From NCBI RefSeq assembly GCF_000708755.2, contig NZ_JGVU02000005.1, positions 248,001 through 312,000 of the forward strand: a stretch of DNA of 64,000 bases. The letters run 5' to 3'. Of this stretch, positions 29,160 to 39,557 are shown piece by piece (the first letter of the stretch is position 1; every line of letters begins with the position of its first letter). Position numbers and translations under genes: made by a program. A model generated the notes under the pieces. It searched no databases. It had not been told where the DNA came from and saw nothing but the letters and a program-made list of their open reading frames with translations. The stretch comes from Metabacillus indicus LMG 22858 (GTDB lineage Bacteria; Bacillota; Bacilli; Bacillales; Bacillaceae).

Positions 29160-29708
29160 TTGAGTATTTCACAATATTCTAAGGACCAGCTTAAAGAATT
29201 GTCAATGGTTGAAGTAGCCTACGACCTGATGACTGAAAAGAAACAGCCGTACGTTTTCTTGGACCTGGTAAAAGAAATCAGCCAGATTATCGGTCTTACG
29301 AAAAGCCAGGTAGAAGATAAAATTTCACAATTCTACACAGATCTTAACATCGACGGCCGTTATATTTGTGTTGGAGAAAACACTTGGGGACTGCGCAGCT
29401 GGTACCCGTACGAGCAAATCGAAGAAGAGGTTGTGCCTGTTGCAAAACCTAAGAAGAAAAAAGCGAAAAAAGTGGTTGATGAGCTTGAGCTTGAAGACTT
29501 CGATGAAGTGGATGAAGAAGAACTTGAATACGATGACATCGAAGAGTATGAAGATGATACGGACGACGATCTAGAAGACGATGATCTCGAAGATGATGCA
29601 GAAGAAATCGACGAAGTCATTGAAGACGAAGATTTCGATCTTGACGAGGAAGAGCTTGACGAAGACCTTGATGAGGATCTTGAAGAAGACGAAGAAGAAG
29701 ATAAATAA
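29160..29708 (+). CDS. rpoE: RNA polymerase delta subunit
   Basis: Delta factor of Gram-positive RNA polymerase, which speeds enzyme recycling and lowers non-specific binding. It has 182 residues: an N-terminal HARE-HTH domain (about 1-90) with the conserved FYTDLNIDGR and WGLRSWYPY, a Lys-rich bridge (PKKKKAKK near 99), then a disordered tail almost entirely Asp and Glu. TTG start codon with AAGGGAGTG upstream, and start MSISQYSKDQL matches the family. The pyrG promoter follows 5 bases after its stop. Confidence 0.96.
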   Translation: MSISQYSKDQLKELSMVEVAYDLMTEKKQPYVFLDLVKEISQIIGLTKSQVEDKISQFYTDLNIDGRYICVGENTWGLRSWYPYEQIEEEVVPVAKPKKKKAKKVVDELELEDFDEVDEEELEYDDIEEYEDDTDDDLEDDDLEDDAEEIDEVIEDEDFDLDEEELDEDLDEDLEEDEEEDK

Positions 29709-29713
29709 TCGTC

Positions 29714-29755
29714 TTGACTTTAGTGGGCCAACTAGGTAGAATCTTATTTGGGCTC
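29714..29755 (+). promoter_or_regulatory. pyrG promoter with GGGCTC transcription start
   Basis: TTGACT (29714), 17 bases, TAGAAT (29737), then 7 bases to GGGCTC at 29750. A transcript beginning GGGCUC is the signature of pyrG regulation in B. subtilis: when CTP is low the polymerase adds extra G residues at the GGGC start. Confidence 0.85.
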
Positions 29756-29789
29756 TTTAAAAGCTATACCAATGGTTTATATATACCAT

Positions 29790-29827
29790 GCTCCCTTTCG
29801 CAACGCGCAAGGGAGCTTTCTTTTTTT
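29790..29827 (+). terminator. pyrG leader attenuator
   Basis: GCTCCCTT (29790) pairs with AAGGGAGC (29809), followed by TTTCTTTTTTT. The 5' strand CUCCC can pair with the extra G residues added to the transcript 5' end at low CTP, which would break the hairpin and let transcription reach pyrG. It also serves as the terminator of rpoE read-through. Confidence 0.88.
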
Positions 29828-29912
29828 AGCGCAGTTAAGCCTTCAGGCTGACATAGGCGCTTTTCCTTTTTTTGGGCATGAAAGACCCCCTGACAACACT
29901 TATAAAAGATAA

Positions 29913-31598
<1,686 letters not shown>

Positions 31599-31608
31599 TA
31601 AAAGCAAA

Positions 31609-31641
31609 ACCCCTGACAGTTCGGACTGTCAGGGGTTTTTT
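31609..31641 (+). terminator. Rho-independent terminator of pyrG
   Basis: A perfect 12-bp stem, ACCCCTGACAGT with ACTGTCAGGGGT, capped by TCGG and followed by T residues. It may also limit antisense transcription toward the convergent ywjG gene. Confidence 0.95.
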
Positions 31642-31660
31642 ACATGAATGCTTTGTTTTC

Positions 31661-32194
31661 TTACTCGTACTCACTTACCATCTCTTTCATCGTAAAACTC
31701 AGGGCATAATAGGCAAAAAGGGATGTCATCAGAGCGGGGTAGCCGTAGCGGCTGCCGTCTTCATCCGGAATCAGCGCTTTTTTCAGCTTTGAATCAATAT
31801 GGACATCTGCAAGCTCTTCCAAGCCGCCAGGTTCTTCTTTCATATAGCAGGAGACTGCCGTGGTCCCAATCATATCTTCGCGAAGCTTTTTCGCAAGCTC
31901 AACCGCTTCTTTGTCATTTGAACGGTGCGAGAAAAGAAGCACGCGGTCAGCATCTGTCAGTTCATTCATCGTGCCGTCCTCAAGGAAAAGAGGCTTTGCA
32001 CTTGGAAGAGGGTTTGAACCTGCTGTCGCTTCGAGCGTAATCCCTTCAAGCTCTCCAAAGCCGTGCACATAAATCGTGCCGCTTCCGACTGCAGCCTGTG
32101 CGAGCAGTCTTGCGCCGTCTTCAATGGCTTCTTCTTCCTGCTCATGAATGCGGCTGAAATGGCCGGTTAACTGGGTCATAAATATCTTCATCAT
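31661..32194 (-). CDS. ywjG: DUF2529 family protein YwjG
   Basis: A 177-residue cytosolic protein of family DUF2529, like B. subtilis YwjG, which occupies the same place between pyrG and spo0F. It resembles a SIS (sugar isomerase) domain in outline: VGSGTIYVHGFGELEG near 40-55 and DRVLLFSHRSNDKEAVEL near 82-99. Its function is unknown. ATG 32194 is preferred to GTG 32206, because AAAGGAG overlaps the GTG and is 11 bases from the ATG. It is transcribed against its neighbours. Confidence 0.85.
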   Translation of the reverse strand: MMKIFMTQLTGHFSRIHEQEEEAIEDGARLLAQAAVGSGTIYVHGFGELEGITLEATAGSNPLPSAKPLFLEDGTMNELTDADRVLLFSHRSNDKEAVELAKKLREDMIGTTAVSCYMKEEPGGLEELADVHIDSKLKKALIPDEDGSRYGYPALMTSLFAYYALSFTMKEMVSEYE

Positions 32195-32268
32195 CTGTCT
32201 GAACACTCCTTTACGACTCCATTATAACGAATGAGAGAGCCAATACCTAACCGGACAGGTTCAGAAAT

Positions 32269-32276
32269 TTGTCGAT
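32269..32276 (+). promoter_or_regulatory. Spo0A-type box upstream of spo0F
   Basis: TTGTCGAT differs by one base from the 0A box TTGTCGAA and lies 9 bases before the sigma-H -35 element. spo0F is a known Spo0A~P target in B. subtilis. Confidence 0.55.
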
Positions 32277-32284
32277 AAGTTTAA

Positions 32285-32314
32285 GCAGGAATAAGAATAC
32301 ACACAACCGAATAA
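32285..32314 (+). promoter_or_regulatory. Sigma-H promoter of spo0F
   Basis: GCAGGAATA and ACCGAATAA fit the sigma-H patterns RNAGGAWWW and RNNGAATWW at every position, with a 12-base spacer. This matches the known sigma-H control of spo0F at the onset of sporulation. Confidence 0.82.
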
Positions 32315-32486
32315 CTATCGTATGTTTCACCGGACTGTTTTATACTAAAGAAAGGCAAATCCGGCATGCGTTTCGCGCCTTATTTGCTTTTATGATGTAA
32401 GCAGTTTTCCGGACGTTTTGGTTCCTTGCAATACATGCTGACCGGCAGAATAGCTGGATAATCCAAATATGAAGAGGTGCAGGAAG

Positions 32487-32858
32487 ATGAATGAAAAAAT
32501 CTTAATTGTAGACGATCAATATGGAATCCGTATTTTATTAAACGAAGTGTTTCAAAAAGCGGGATATCAGACCTTCCAGGCAGCAAACGGTTTTCAGGCT
32601 CTGGAAATTGTAGACAAGCATAAGCCGGATCTGGTGCTTCTTGATATGAAAATTCCTGGTATGGATGGAATAGAAATCCTGAAAAGAATGAGAGTGGTCG
32701 AGCCGGATATCCGCGTCATTATCATGACTGCATACGGTGAACTGGACATGATTCAGGAGGCGAAAGACCTTGGGGCTCTAACGCATTTCGCAAAACCGTT
32801 TGATATTGACGAGATCCGCGACGCTGTCCGCAAGTACCTTCCGATCCGCTCGAACTGA
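32487..32858 (+). CDS. spo0F: Sporulation phosphorelay response regulator Spo0F
   Basis: A 123-residue single receiver domain that accepts phosphate from the sporulation kinases and passes it to Spo0B. The acidic pocket is Asp9-Asp10, the phosphorylated residue is Asp53 in LLLDMKIPG, and the switch residues are Thr in IIMTAYGE and Lys in HFAKPF. There is no output domain, as in all Spo0F. ATG 32487 ([10 protein letters not shown]) follows GAGGTG by 9 bases. A sigma-H promoter and 0A-type box lie upstream. Confidence 0.98.
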   Translation: MNEKILIVDDQYGIRILLNEVFQKAGYQTFQAANGFQALEIVDKHKPDLVLLDMKIPGMDGIEILKRMRVVEPDIRVIIMTAYGELDMIQEAKDLGALTHFAKPFDIDEIRDAVRKYLPIRSN

Positions 32859-32871
32859 CGCCTCCCTAAAT

Positions 32872-32903
32872 CGGCAAACTTATGTCGAAAAGTTGCCGTT
32901 TTT
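32872..32903 (+). terminator. Rho-independent terminator of spo0F
   Basis: CGGCAAACTT pairs with AAGTTGCCG with one bulged A, followed by five T. Its 3' arm and T-tract overlap the fbaA promoter. Confidence 0.85.
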
Positions 32904-32921
32904 CTCAGAAGTTGGTATGCT
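32893..32921 (+). promoter_or_regulatory. Sigma-A promoter of fbaA
   Basis: TTGCCG and TATGCT with a 17-base spacer. The -35 element is part of the 3' arm of the spo0F terminator, so the two elements share DNA. Confidence 0.7.
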
Positions 32922-33047
32922 AGTGAATGAGAAAAGCCCGTGTACATTTTAATCAGATTACATACATTGCAATCGTTCTGGTCATGCTAGATGTTACGTA
33001 AGCTTTTCGGGTTTAGCAAATTAGCTGCATAGGGAGGATATTTCGAC

Positions 33048-33905
33048 ATGCCTTTAGTATCAATGACAGAAATGTTGAATAAAGCAAAAGAAGAAGGTTA
33101 CGCTGTAGGTCAGTTTAACCTGAACAACCTTGAGTTCACTCAAGCGATTCTTCAAGCTGCTGAAGAAGAAAAATCACCGGTTATCCTTGGTGTATCCGAG
33201 GGCGCTGCACGTTACATGAGCGGCTTCAAAACAGTTGTAAAAATGGTTGAAGGTCTTATGGAAGACCTGAACGTAACAGTTCCTGTTGCGATTCACCTTG
33301 ACCACGGTTCAAGCTTTGACAAATGTAAAGAAGCAATCGATGCAGGTTTCACATCTGTAATGATCGACGCTTCTCACCACCCATTTGAAGAGAACATTGA
33401 AACAACAGCTAAAGTTGTTGAATATGCGCATTCAAAAGGCGTTTCTGTTGAAGCTGAGCTTGGAACAGTAGGCGGACAAGAGGACGACATTATTGCAGAA
33501 GGCGTTATCTACGCTGACCCTAAAGAGTGTGAAGAGCTTGTTAACCGCACTGGCATCGACTGCCTTGCTCCTGCACTTGGATCTGTACACGGCCCTTACA
33601 AAGGCGAGCCTAACCTTGGCTTCAAAGAGATGGAAGAAATCGGCAAAGCTACTGGCATGCCTCTAGTTCTTCACGGCGGAACGGGTATCCCGACTCACGA
33701 TATCCAAAAAGCAATCTCTTTCGGTACAGCTAAAATCAACGTAAACACTGAAAACCAAATCGCTTCTGCTAAAGCTGTCCGCGAAACACTTGCAGCTAAG
33801 CCGAACGAATATGACCCGCGCAAATATCTTGGACCTGCTCGCGATGCAATCAAAGCAACAGTTGCAGGCAAGATGAAAGAATTCGGTTCTGCTGGTAGAG
33901 CATAA
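33048..33905 (+). CDS. fbaA: Class II fructose-bisphosphate aldolase
   Basis: Cleaves fructose 1,6-bisphosphate to glyceraldehyde 3-phosphate and dihydroxyacetone phosphate in glycolysis, and the reverse in gluconeogenesis. It has 285 residues. The zinc site is visible in HLDHGSSFD near 84-92 (catalytic Asp and His), [13 protein letters not shown] near 135, VHGPYKG near 181 and LHGGTGI near 209. GGGAGGA precedes the ATG. Codon use favours optimal codons, as in highly expressed genes. Confidence 0.98.
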   Translation: MPLVSMTEMLNKAKEEGYAVGQFNLNNLEFTQAILQAAEEEKSPVILGVSEGAARYMSGFKTVVKMVEGLMEDLNVTVPVAIHLDHGSSFDKCKEAIDAGFTSVMIDASHHPFEENIETTAKVVEYAHSKGVSVEAELGTVGGQEDDIIAEGVIYADPKECEELVNRTGIDCLAPALGSVHGPYKGEPNLGFKEMEEIGKATGMPLVLHGGTGIPTHDIQKAISFGTAKINVNTENQIASAKAVRETLAAKPNEYDPRKYLGPARDAIKATVAGKMKEFGSAGRA

Positions 33906-33921
33906 TTTGTTTTAAAATAGA

Positions 33922-33966
33922 AAACCGCCTCTGATACACAGGAAACGAAAAGGCGGTTTCCTTTCT
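33922..33966 (+). terminator. Rho-independent terminator of fbaA
   Basis: AAACCGCCT (33922) pairs with AGGCGGTTT (33951) around a 20-base loop; a CCTTTCT tail follows. Confidence 0.78.
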
Positions 33967-34023
33967 GATTGAAAGTAAGCGTAAACAAGTTCTATTTTTC
34001 TGATATCTTAGGAGGATGGCAGA

Positions 34024-34668
34024 ATGTTATTTTTCATTGATACAGCAAATGTCGAAGAAATTAAAGAAGCACAGGCTCTCGGTGTCCTGTCCGGAGTAAC
34101 CACAAATCCGAGCTTAGTAGCTAAAGAGAATGTATCCTTCCATGACCGCCTTAGAGAGATTACCGGAATCGTATCCGGGTCTGTCAGTGCTGAAGTCATT
34201 TCCTTAAAGGCAGAGGAAATGATTGAAGAAGGCAAAGAGCTTGCTGAAATTGCCCCTAATATCACAGTGAAAGTGCCAATGACGCCGGACGGCTTAAAAG
34301 CAGTAAAAGCCTTAACGGACCTTGGCATCAAAACGAATGTGACCCTGATTTTCAACGCGAACCAGGCGCTTCTTGCTGCAAGAGCAGGAGCGACATATGT
34401 ATCGCCGTTTGTCGGACGTCTTGATGATATCGGCCAAAATGGCATGGAGCTGATTTCTACGATCGCACAGATCTTTGATTTACACGGAATTGAATCAAAG
34501 ATTATCGCGGCATCAATCAGACATCCAATGCACGTGACAGAAGCAGCGCTGCACGGCGCCCATATTGCGACCATTCCATTCAGTGTCATTAAACAGCTCT
34601 GCAAACATCCCCTGACAGATCAGGGCATCGAAAAATTTCTGGCAGACTGGAACAGCAGACAGCAATAG
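34024..34668 (+). CDS. tal: Transaldolase (small, fructose-6-phosphate aldolase type)
   Basis: A 214-residue protein of the small transaldolase subfamily, like B. subtilis YwjH. It moves a dihydroxyacetone unit between sugar phosphates in the non-oxidative pentose phosphate pathway. The Schiff-base lysine is in NITVKVPMT near residue 83, and [10 protein letters not shown] and GVTTNPSLV at the N-terminus are family marks. GGAGGATGG precedes ATG 34024. It follows fbaA as in B. subtilis. Confidence 0.95.
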   Translation: MLFFIDTANVEEIKEAQALGVLSGVTTNPSLVAKENVSFHDRLREITGIVSGSVSAEVISLKAEEMIEEGKELAEIAPNITVKVPMTPDGLKAVKALTDLGIKTNVTLIFNANQALLAARAGATYVSPFVGRLDDIGQNGMELISTIAQIFDLHGIESKIIAASIRHPMHVTEAALHGAHIATIPFSVIKQLCKHPLTDQGIEKFLADWNSRQQ

Positions 34669-34691
34669 ATTGCAAGACAAATAGATAACAG

Positions 34692-34717
34692 GAATGGCAA
34701 GCCTAGGCTTGCCATTC
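34692..34717. terminator. Hairpin after tal
   Basis: A perfect 11-bp stem, GAATGGCAAGC with GCTTGCCATTC, around CTAG. No T-tract follows on either strand, so termination is not certain. Confidence 0.6.
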
Positions 34718-34723
34718 TCTACT

Positions 34724-34740
34724 AGAAAAGCGGAGCTGGA
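34724..34740 (-). repeat. Collapsed remnant of repeat element family B
   Basis: AGAAAAGCGGAGCTGGA is the reverse complement of TCCAGCTCC fused to CGCTTTTCT, the two ends of the family B elements with the middle deleted. The gap 34669-35146 otherwise holds the tal hairpin and the murA leader; no gene was seen. Confidence 0.45.
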
Positions 34741-35043
34741 GAATGAGAAAAGCAGACCATGAAGAATATTGAAACTCAGTCCGCAATAAATAAAACAATG
34801 CGATTCTTCCATCCATTCAGGCAATGACCCTCATTTACATGCCTCCACAGGAACCATATCGTGCACTAAAATAATTTCATATGTCATAATAGGTTAAAGA
34901 AAAAAAACTTGAACTTGTATTCTTTGTCGGATTAATGGAAAATATTTGTTGAAAAGAGGCATTTTTTGTTGCTCTTTCGTCTCAACCCGAAACGTCAGCT
35001 TGATTTTGGTCACAGTACCACCATTTTATTCTCATAACATGAT

Positions 35044-35121
35044 GGCTTTTCAAAAAAGGAGCCGGCTTTTCAGTTCTGAAAGAAACTGAGAGGACGAAAC
35101 CTGACAAGACATCGAAAAGCC
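35044..35121 (+). promoter_or_regulatory. Candidate structured leader of murA2
   Basis: GGCTTTTC occurs twice (35044 and 35064) and both copies can pair with the single GAAAAGCC at 35114. Between the second copy and its partner, CAGTT (35071) can pair with AACTG (35084). Two copies competing for one partner is what a conformational switch would need. No known riboswitch class was recognised and the promoter was not found. Confidence 0.4.
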
Positions 35122-35146
35122 AACTTCTTTGAGAAAGGAGACTATC

Positions 35147-36436
35147 ATGGAAAAATTAAAAATAGCAGGCGGTTACCCTTTAAAAGGGACGGTAAGCATC
35201 AGCGGCGCCAAAAACAGTGCGGTTGCCCTTATTCCGGCGACAATACTTGCACAGTCACCCGTCACCATTGAAGGTTTGCCCGATATTTCAGATGTACATA
35301 TTTTAAAGGACTTGCTTGAGGAAATCGGGGGAACCGCAGAATTTAAGAATAACGAGATGTATGTGAATCCTGCGGAAATGATTTCAATGCCTCTGCCAAG
35401 CGGAAAAGTGAAAAAGCTCCGTGCTTCCTACTACTTGATGGGAGCGATGCTCGGACGCTTCAAAAAGGCAGTGATCGGCCTTCCTGGAGGATGCCATCTT
35501 GGTCCGCGTCCGATTGATCAGCATATTAAAGGCTTTGAAGCTCTCGGAGCACAGGTCACAAATGAACAGGGCGCAATCTATCTGCGTGCCGAGGAGCTTA
35601 AAGGGGCCCGCATTTATCTTGATGTCGTCAGTGTTGGTGCAACTATCAATATCATGCTTGCAGCTGTGCTTGCTAAAGGACAGACCATTATTGAGAATGC
35701 AGCAAAGGAACCTGAGATCATCGATGTCGCCACGCTTTTATCAAGCATGGGTGCAAGAATTAAGGGAGCCGGAACGGATGTAATCCGTATCGACGGGGTT
35801 GAAAGCCTTCACGGCTGCAGACACTCTATTATCCCTGACCGGATCGAAGCCGGCACGTACATGATTATTGGAGCTGCCATGGCGCAGGAAGTGCTGATTG
35901 ACAACGTTATTCCGCTTCACCTTGAATCTCTCATTGCAAAATTCAGAGAGATGGGGATTCATGTTGAAACAAACAACGAACAGATCTGGATAGTCGGCGG
36001 ACAGAAGGAACTGAAAGCTGTAGATATTAAAACACTCGTCTATCCTGGTTTTCCTACCGATCTGCAGCAGCCGTTTACGTCACTTCTTACAAAGTCTACC
36101 GGAACAAGTGTCGTGACAGATACAATCTATTCTGCGCGCTTTAAGCATATTGATGAGCTCAGAAGAATGGGAGCCAAAATTAAAGTGGAAGGCAGATCTG
36201 CTATTGTTACAGGCCCGACAAAGCTTCAGGGTGCGAAAGTGAAAGCGAGTGATCTTCGCGCAGGAGCTGCCTTAGTTGCCGCAGGCCTGATGGCAGAAGG
36301 TGTAACCGAGGTAACAGGTCTTGAGCATATCGACCGCGGATACAGCCAGCTTGAAGAAAAACTGACAAGCCTTGGCGCGACAATCTGGCGCGAAAAGCTG
36401 ACAGAACAGGAAATAGAACAGCTTCAAAGTTCTTAA
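35147..36436 (+). CDS. murAB: UDP-N-acetylglucosamine 1-carboxyvinyltransferase (MurA2)
   Basis: Transfers enolpyruvate from PEP to UDP-N-acetylglucosamine, the first committed step of peptidoglycan synthesis and the fosfomycin target. It has 429 residues. The catalytic, fosfomycin-reactive Cys116 is in [14 protein letters not shown], and [14 protein letters not shown] near 20 is the UDP-GlcNAc-binding segment. ATG 35147 follows AAAGGAGA by 5 bases. By position between tal and glpX it corresponds to the second B. subtilis paralogue, MurAB (MurZ); the main MurAA copy would be elsewhere. Confidence 0.95.
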   Translation: MEKLKIAGGYPLKGTVSISGAKNSAVALIPATILAQSPVTIEGLPDISDVHILKDLLEEIGGTAEFKNNEMYVNPAEMISMPLPSGKVKKLRASYYLMGAMLGRFKKAVIGLPGGCHLGPRPIDQHIKGFEALGAQVTNEQGAIYLRAEELKGARIYLDVVSVGATINIMLAAVLAKGQTIIENAAKEPEIIDVATLLSSMGARIKGAGTDVIRIDGVESLHGCRHSIIPDRIEAGTYMIIGAAMAQEVLIDNVIPLHLESLIAKFREMGIHVETNNEQIWIVGGQKELKAVDIKTLVYPGFPTDLQQPFTSLLTKSTGTSVVTDTIYSARFKHIDELRRMGAKIKVEGRSAIVTGPTKLQGAKVKASDLRAGAALVAAGLMAEGVTEVTGLEHIDRGYSQLEEKLTSLGATIWREKLTEQEIEQLQSS

Positions 36437-36484
36437 GTAAATAGATACCTATAACAACAGGGGATACATGGGGAGGAAGAAACA

Positions 36485-37447
36485 ATGGAGAGAAGTTTAT
36501 CAATGGAGCTAGTCCGTGTAACAGAAGCAGCGGCACTTGCATCTGCACGCTGGATGGGACGCGGGAAAAAAGACGAAGCAGATGACGCTGCAACATCAGC
36601 CATGAGAGATGTTTTTGACACCATTCCGATGAAAGGAACGGTTGTAATCGGGGAAGGCGAAATGGATGAAGCGCCGATGCTTTATATCGGTGAAAAGCTT
36701 GGGACAGGCTATGGCCCGCGCGTTGACGTGGCTGTTGATCCGCTTGAAGGAACAAATATCGTTGCTTCCGGCGGCTGGAATGCCCTTGCTGTTATCGCCA
36801 TCGCAGACCACGGCAACCTTTTGAATGCACCGGATATGTACATGGACAAAATTGCAGTCGGTCCTGAAGCAGTAGGCTGCATTGATATAAACGCTCCAAT
36901 CATTGACAACCTTAAGGCGGTTGCAAAAGCTAAAAACAAAAATGTGGAAGATGTCGTTGCCACAATCTTAAACCGCGAAAGACACGAGCATATCATTAAA
37001 GAGCTTCGCGATGCAGGCGCACGCATCAAGCTCATCAATGACGGTGATGTCGCAGGTGCCATCAATACAGCTTTTGACCACACAGGAGTCGACATCCTGT
37101 TCGGTTCAGGCGGCGCACCTGAAGGCGTACTTGCGGCAGTTGCCCTAAAATGCCTCGGCGGAGAAATCCAGGGCAAGCTTCTTCCGCAAAATGACGAAGA
37201 AATCGCACGATGCGAGAAAATGGGCATCGACACAAGCAAAGTTCTCCGCATGGAGGACCTTGTAAAAGGCGATGACGCCATCTTCGCAGCAACCGGCGTT
37301 ACCGACGGCGAGCTGCTGAAAGGCGTTCAGTTTACAGGCACCGCGGGAACGACTCAATCCCTCGTCATGCGTGCCAAATCAGGAACCGTCCGCTTCATCG
37401 ACGGAACCCACAGCCTAAGCAAAAAACCGAACCTTGTCATAAAGTAA
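36485..37447 (+). CDS. glpX: Class II fructose-1,6-bisphosphatase GlpX
   Basis: Hydrolyses fructose 1,6-bisphosphate to fructose 6-phosphate in gluconeogenesis. It has 320 residues, with family motifs [14 protein letters not shown] near 56-69 and [17 protein letters not shown] near 85-101, carrying the metal-binding Glu and Asp residues. GGGGAGGAAG precedes ATG 36485. It sits beside fbaA and tal, so the three give a central sugar-phosphate cluster. Confidence 0.96.
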   Translation: MERSLSMELVRVTEAAALASARWMGRGKKDEADDAATSAMRDVFDTIPMKGTVVIGEGEMDEAPMLYIGEKLGTGYGPRVDVAVDPLEGTNIVASGGWNALAVIAIADHGNLLNAPDMYMDKIAVGPEAVGCIDINAPIIDNLKAVAKAKNKNVEDVVATILNRERHEHIIKELRDAGARIKLINDGDVAGAINTAFDHTGVDILFGSGGAPEGVLAAVALKCLGGEIQGKLLPQNDEEIARCEKMGIDTSKVLRMEDLVKGDDAIFAATGVTDGELLKGVQFTGTAGTTQSLVMRAKSGTVRFIDGTHSLSKKPNLVIK

Positions 37448-37466
37448 AACGCAGCCAAGCTGCAGA

Positions 37467-37510
37467 CAGCCGGGTATAGAAATGGTTTGTTCTATTTCCG
37501 GCTGTTTTTT
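37467..37510 (+). terminator. Rho-independent terminator of glpX
   Basis: CAGCCGG (37467) pairs with CCGGCTG (37498), with an inner ATAGAA/TTCTAT stem, followed by six T. Confidence 0.9.
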
Positions 37511-37546
37511 CGTTTGTTTCAATCATGTTTCAAAACTCAAAAGATA

Positions 37547-37575
37547 TTGATTAAATCCATCAAATAAGGTAAAAC
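37547..37575 (+). promoter_or_regulatory. Sigma-A promoter of rho
   Basis: TTGATT and TAAAAC separated by 17 bases, after the glpX terminator. It gives a leader of about 155 bases before the rho start codon. Confidence 0.55.
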
Positions 37576-37602
37576 TAAAGAGTGCTGCGTAAATTGAAAG
37601 GG

Positions 37603-37676
37603 CTGCCTTTCACACTGCTTTTCCTACTTCTAGCCTATCTTCTCTTTCTTCTCTATATCTGATCCATTTACTAGTT
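37603..37676 (+). promoter_or_regulatory. Pyrimidine-rich, G-poor rho leader segment (rut-like)
   Basis: About 70 bases of the leader are almost only C and T (for example TTTTCCTACTTC, CTATCTTCTCTTTCTTCTCT) with very few G. Unstructured C-rich RNA is what Rho loads on. The B. subtilis rho gene is known to be autoregulated by attenuation in its leader, and this segment is the likely loading site. Confidence 0.6.
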
Positions 37677-37737
37677 TTTTTCTCGCATATAGATGGAAGA
37701 ACAACTGTATTTATAATTTATAAAGTGTGGTGCTGTT

Positions 37738-39021
37738 ATGAGCGAGGTTTCTATTTCCAATCTCGAACATCTGAAATTAAAAGAATTATATGAGCTTGCA
37801 CGTCATTACAAAGTGTCGTATTACAGCAAGCTGACGAAAAAAGAATTGATTTTTGCCATTTTAAAAGCGAACGCTGAGCAAGAGGACTTATTGTTCATGG
37901 AAGGCGTTCTTGAAATCATTCAGTCTGAAGGATTCGGGTTCTTAAGACCTATCAACTATTCTCCAAGCTCTGAGGATATTTATATTTCGGCTTCACAGAT
38001 CCGCCGTTTTGATTTGCGAAATGGGGACAAGGTGTCCGGAAAAGTCCGTCCGCCAAAGGAAAACGAGCGTTACTACGGCCTGCTTCATGTGGAAGCCGTT
38101 AACGGAGATGACCCTGAGTCTGCGAAAGAGCGTGTTCATTTCCCGGCTTTGACGCCGCTTTATCCGAACCGCCAAATCATCCTTGAAACAAAACCAAGTG
38201 ACCTTTCAACACGCATTATGGACGTGATTGCTCCTGTGGGATTCGGACAGCGCGGACTGATCGTTGCGCCTCCAAAAGCAGGTAAAACGATGCTGCTGAA
38301 AGAAATCGCAAACAGCGTGACAACAAATCACCCTGAAGCTGAACTGATTGTTCTCCTCATTGACGAACGTCCTGAGGAAGTAACGGACATTGAGCGTTCT
38401 GTAGCAGGAGACGTTGTCAGCTCAACGTTTGATGAGGTTCCTGAAAACCACATCAAGGTGGCTGAGCTTGTTCTTGAGCGAGCAATGCGCCTTGTCGAGC
38501 ATAAGAAGGACGTTATTATCCTTATGGACAGCATTACACGTCTTGCGCGTGCGTACAACCTTGTGATTCCGCCAAGCGGACGTACACTCTCAGGCGGTAT
38601 TGATCCGGCTGCGTTCCATCGTCCAAAGCGCTTCTTCGGTGCTGCCCGGAACATTGAAGAGGGCGGAAGCCTGACCATTCTTGCGACTGCTCTTGTTGAT
38701 ACAGGATCCCGTATGGATGATGTAATTTATGAAGAGTTTAAAGGAACAGGCAATATGGAGCTTCATCTTGACCGTTCCCTTGCAGAAAAACGCATCTTCC
38801 CGGCAATCGATATTCGCCGCTCAGGTACACGAAAAGAAGAACTTCTTATTCCGAAAGATCACCTTGAGAAGCTGTGGGCCATCCGCAAATCGATGTCAGA
38901 TTCGCCTGATTTTGCAGAAAAGTTCCTGAAAAAACTGCGCAACTCCAAATCCAACGAAGAATTCTTCAGCATTCTTGATGCGGAATGGAAGGCAGCAGGC
39001 GTTTCCGGAAAACGATTGTAA
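37738..39021 (+). CDS. rho: Transcription termination factor Rho
   Basis: Hexameric RNA-dependent ATPase that ends transcription. It has 427 residues: an N-terminal SAP-like helical region ([14 protein letters not shown]), an RNA-binding cold-shock-like domain ([17 protein letters not shown] near 55-70), and the RecA-type ATPase with P-loop [10 protein letters not shown] near 177-186, Walker B VILMDSIT near 260 and the Q-loop region near 275. The ribosome-binding site is poor (GTGGTG), in keeping with low, autoregulated synthesis. Confidence 0.98.
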   Translation: MSEVSISNLEHLKLKELYELARHYKVSYYSKLTKKELIFAILKANAEQEDLLFMEGVLEIIQSEGFGFLRPINYSPSSEDIYISASQIRRFDLRNGDKVSGKVRPPKENERYYGLLHVEAVNGDDPESAKERVHFPALTPLYPNRQIILETKPSDLSTRIMDVIAPVGFGQRGLIVAPPKAGKTMLLKEIANSVTTNHPEAELIVLLIDERPEEVTDIERSVAGDVVSSTFDEVPENHIKVAELVLERAMRLVEHKKDVIILMDSITRLARAYNLVIPPSGRTLSGGIDPAAFHRPKRFFGAARNIEEGGSLTILATALVDTGSRMDDVIYEEFKGTGNMELHLDRSLAEKRIFPAIDIRRSGTRKEELLIPKDHLEKLWAIRKSMSDSPDFAEKFLKKLRNSKSNEEFFSILDAEWKAAGVSGKRL

Positions 39022-39027
39022 AATTAG

Positions 39028-39056
39028 TTGCAAATTAACTGGAAGCTTGTTATACT
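39028..39056 (+). promoter_or_regulatory. Sigma-A promoter of rpmE
   Basis: TTGCAA and TATACT with a 17-base spacer, starting 6 bases after the rho stop. No hairpin separates rho and rpmE. Confidence 0.75.
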
Positions 39057-39070
39057 TTTTTTATGTGCTT

Positions 39071-39125
39071 TTCCGGAAGAACCTCTTCTGGAAATGATAA
39101 CTCTGGTTCGGTAAACGAATCAGGG
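39071..39125 (+). ncRNA. Two-hairpin rpmE leader, candidate L31 autoregulatory element
   Basis: Hairpin 1: TTCCGGAAGA (39071) with TCTTCTGGAA (39084), loop ACC. Hairpin 2: CTCTGGTTCG (39101) with CGAATCAGGG (39116), loop GTAAA, ten pairs counting G-U. The GGAAGGAG ribosome-binding site follows at once. Rfam holds an L31 leader class for Firmicutes; I infer membership from position and shape, not from a model search. Confidence 0.45.
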
Positions 39126-39144
39126 CGGAAGGAGATGAAACGGA

Positions 39145-39345
39145 ATGAAAGCAGCTATCCATCCTAACTACAAAAAAGTTATGGTTAAATGTGCTTGCGG
39201 AAATGAATTTGAAACTGGTTCTGTAAAAGACGAGGTGCGCATCGAGGTTTGCTCTGAGTGCCATCCATTCTACACAGGACGTCAAAAGTTCGCTTCTGCT
39301 GACGGTCGTGTTGATCGCTTCAACAAAAAATACGGTCTTAAATAA
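39145..39345 (+). CDS. rpmE: Ribosomal protein L31 (zinc-binding form)
   Basis: A 66-residue protein of the 50S subunit. It is the zinc-binding form: Cys16, Cys18, Cys36 and Cys39 (CACG and CSEC) make the metal site. Bacilli replace it with a Cys-lacking paralogue when zinc is scarce. GGAAGGAG precedes ATG 39145. Expression is probably tuned by the two-hairpin leader upstream. Confidence 0.97.
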   Translation: MKAAIHPNYKKVMVKCACGNEFETGSVKDEVRIEVCSECHPFYTGRQKFASADGRVDRFNKKYGLK

Positions 39346-39360
39346 TTATAGATTGAAGGA

Positions 39361-39392
39361 AACAGGCGAGATTTCTGTCTTGCCTGTTTTTT
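39361..39392 (+). terminator. Rho-independent terminator of rpmE
   Basis: AACAGGC (39361) pairs with GCCTGTT (39382), with a further AGA/TCT pair inside, followed by T residues. Confidence 0.9.
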
Positions 39393-39557
39393 TACGCCGT
39401 TTCCCGCTATTTTTGGGAAAAACAGCCATAATAAGCAGTATCCATGTACATATGGAACCTTACAATGAACGGCATTCCGTTCATTTAAAGATAGAAAGCA
39501 GCAAAAGGCTCGGGGCCATAGAACAACGTTTAAGAAATGAAGGGGGAGGCCGTTTTC

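Noticed and set aside
29360-29620. Serine-rich minus-strand frame opposite rpoE
   Set aside because: It is the antisense of GAA/GAT-rich codons of the acidic tail; TTC/ATC/TCG-type codons necessarily stay open. No start signals.
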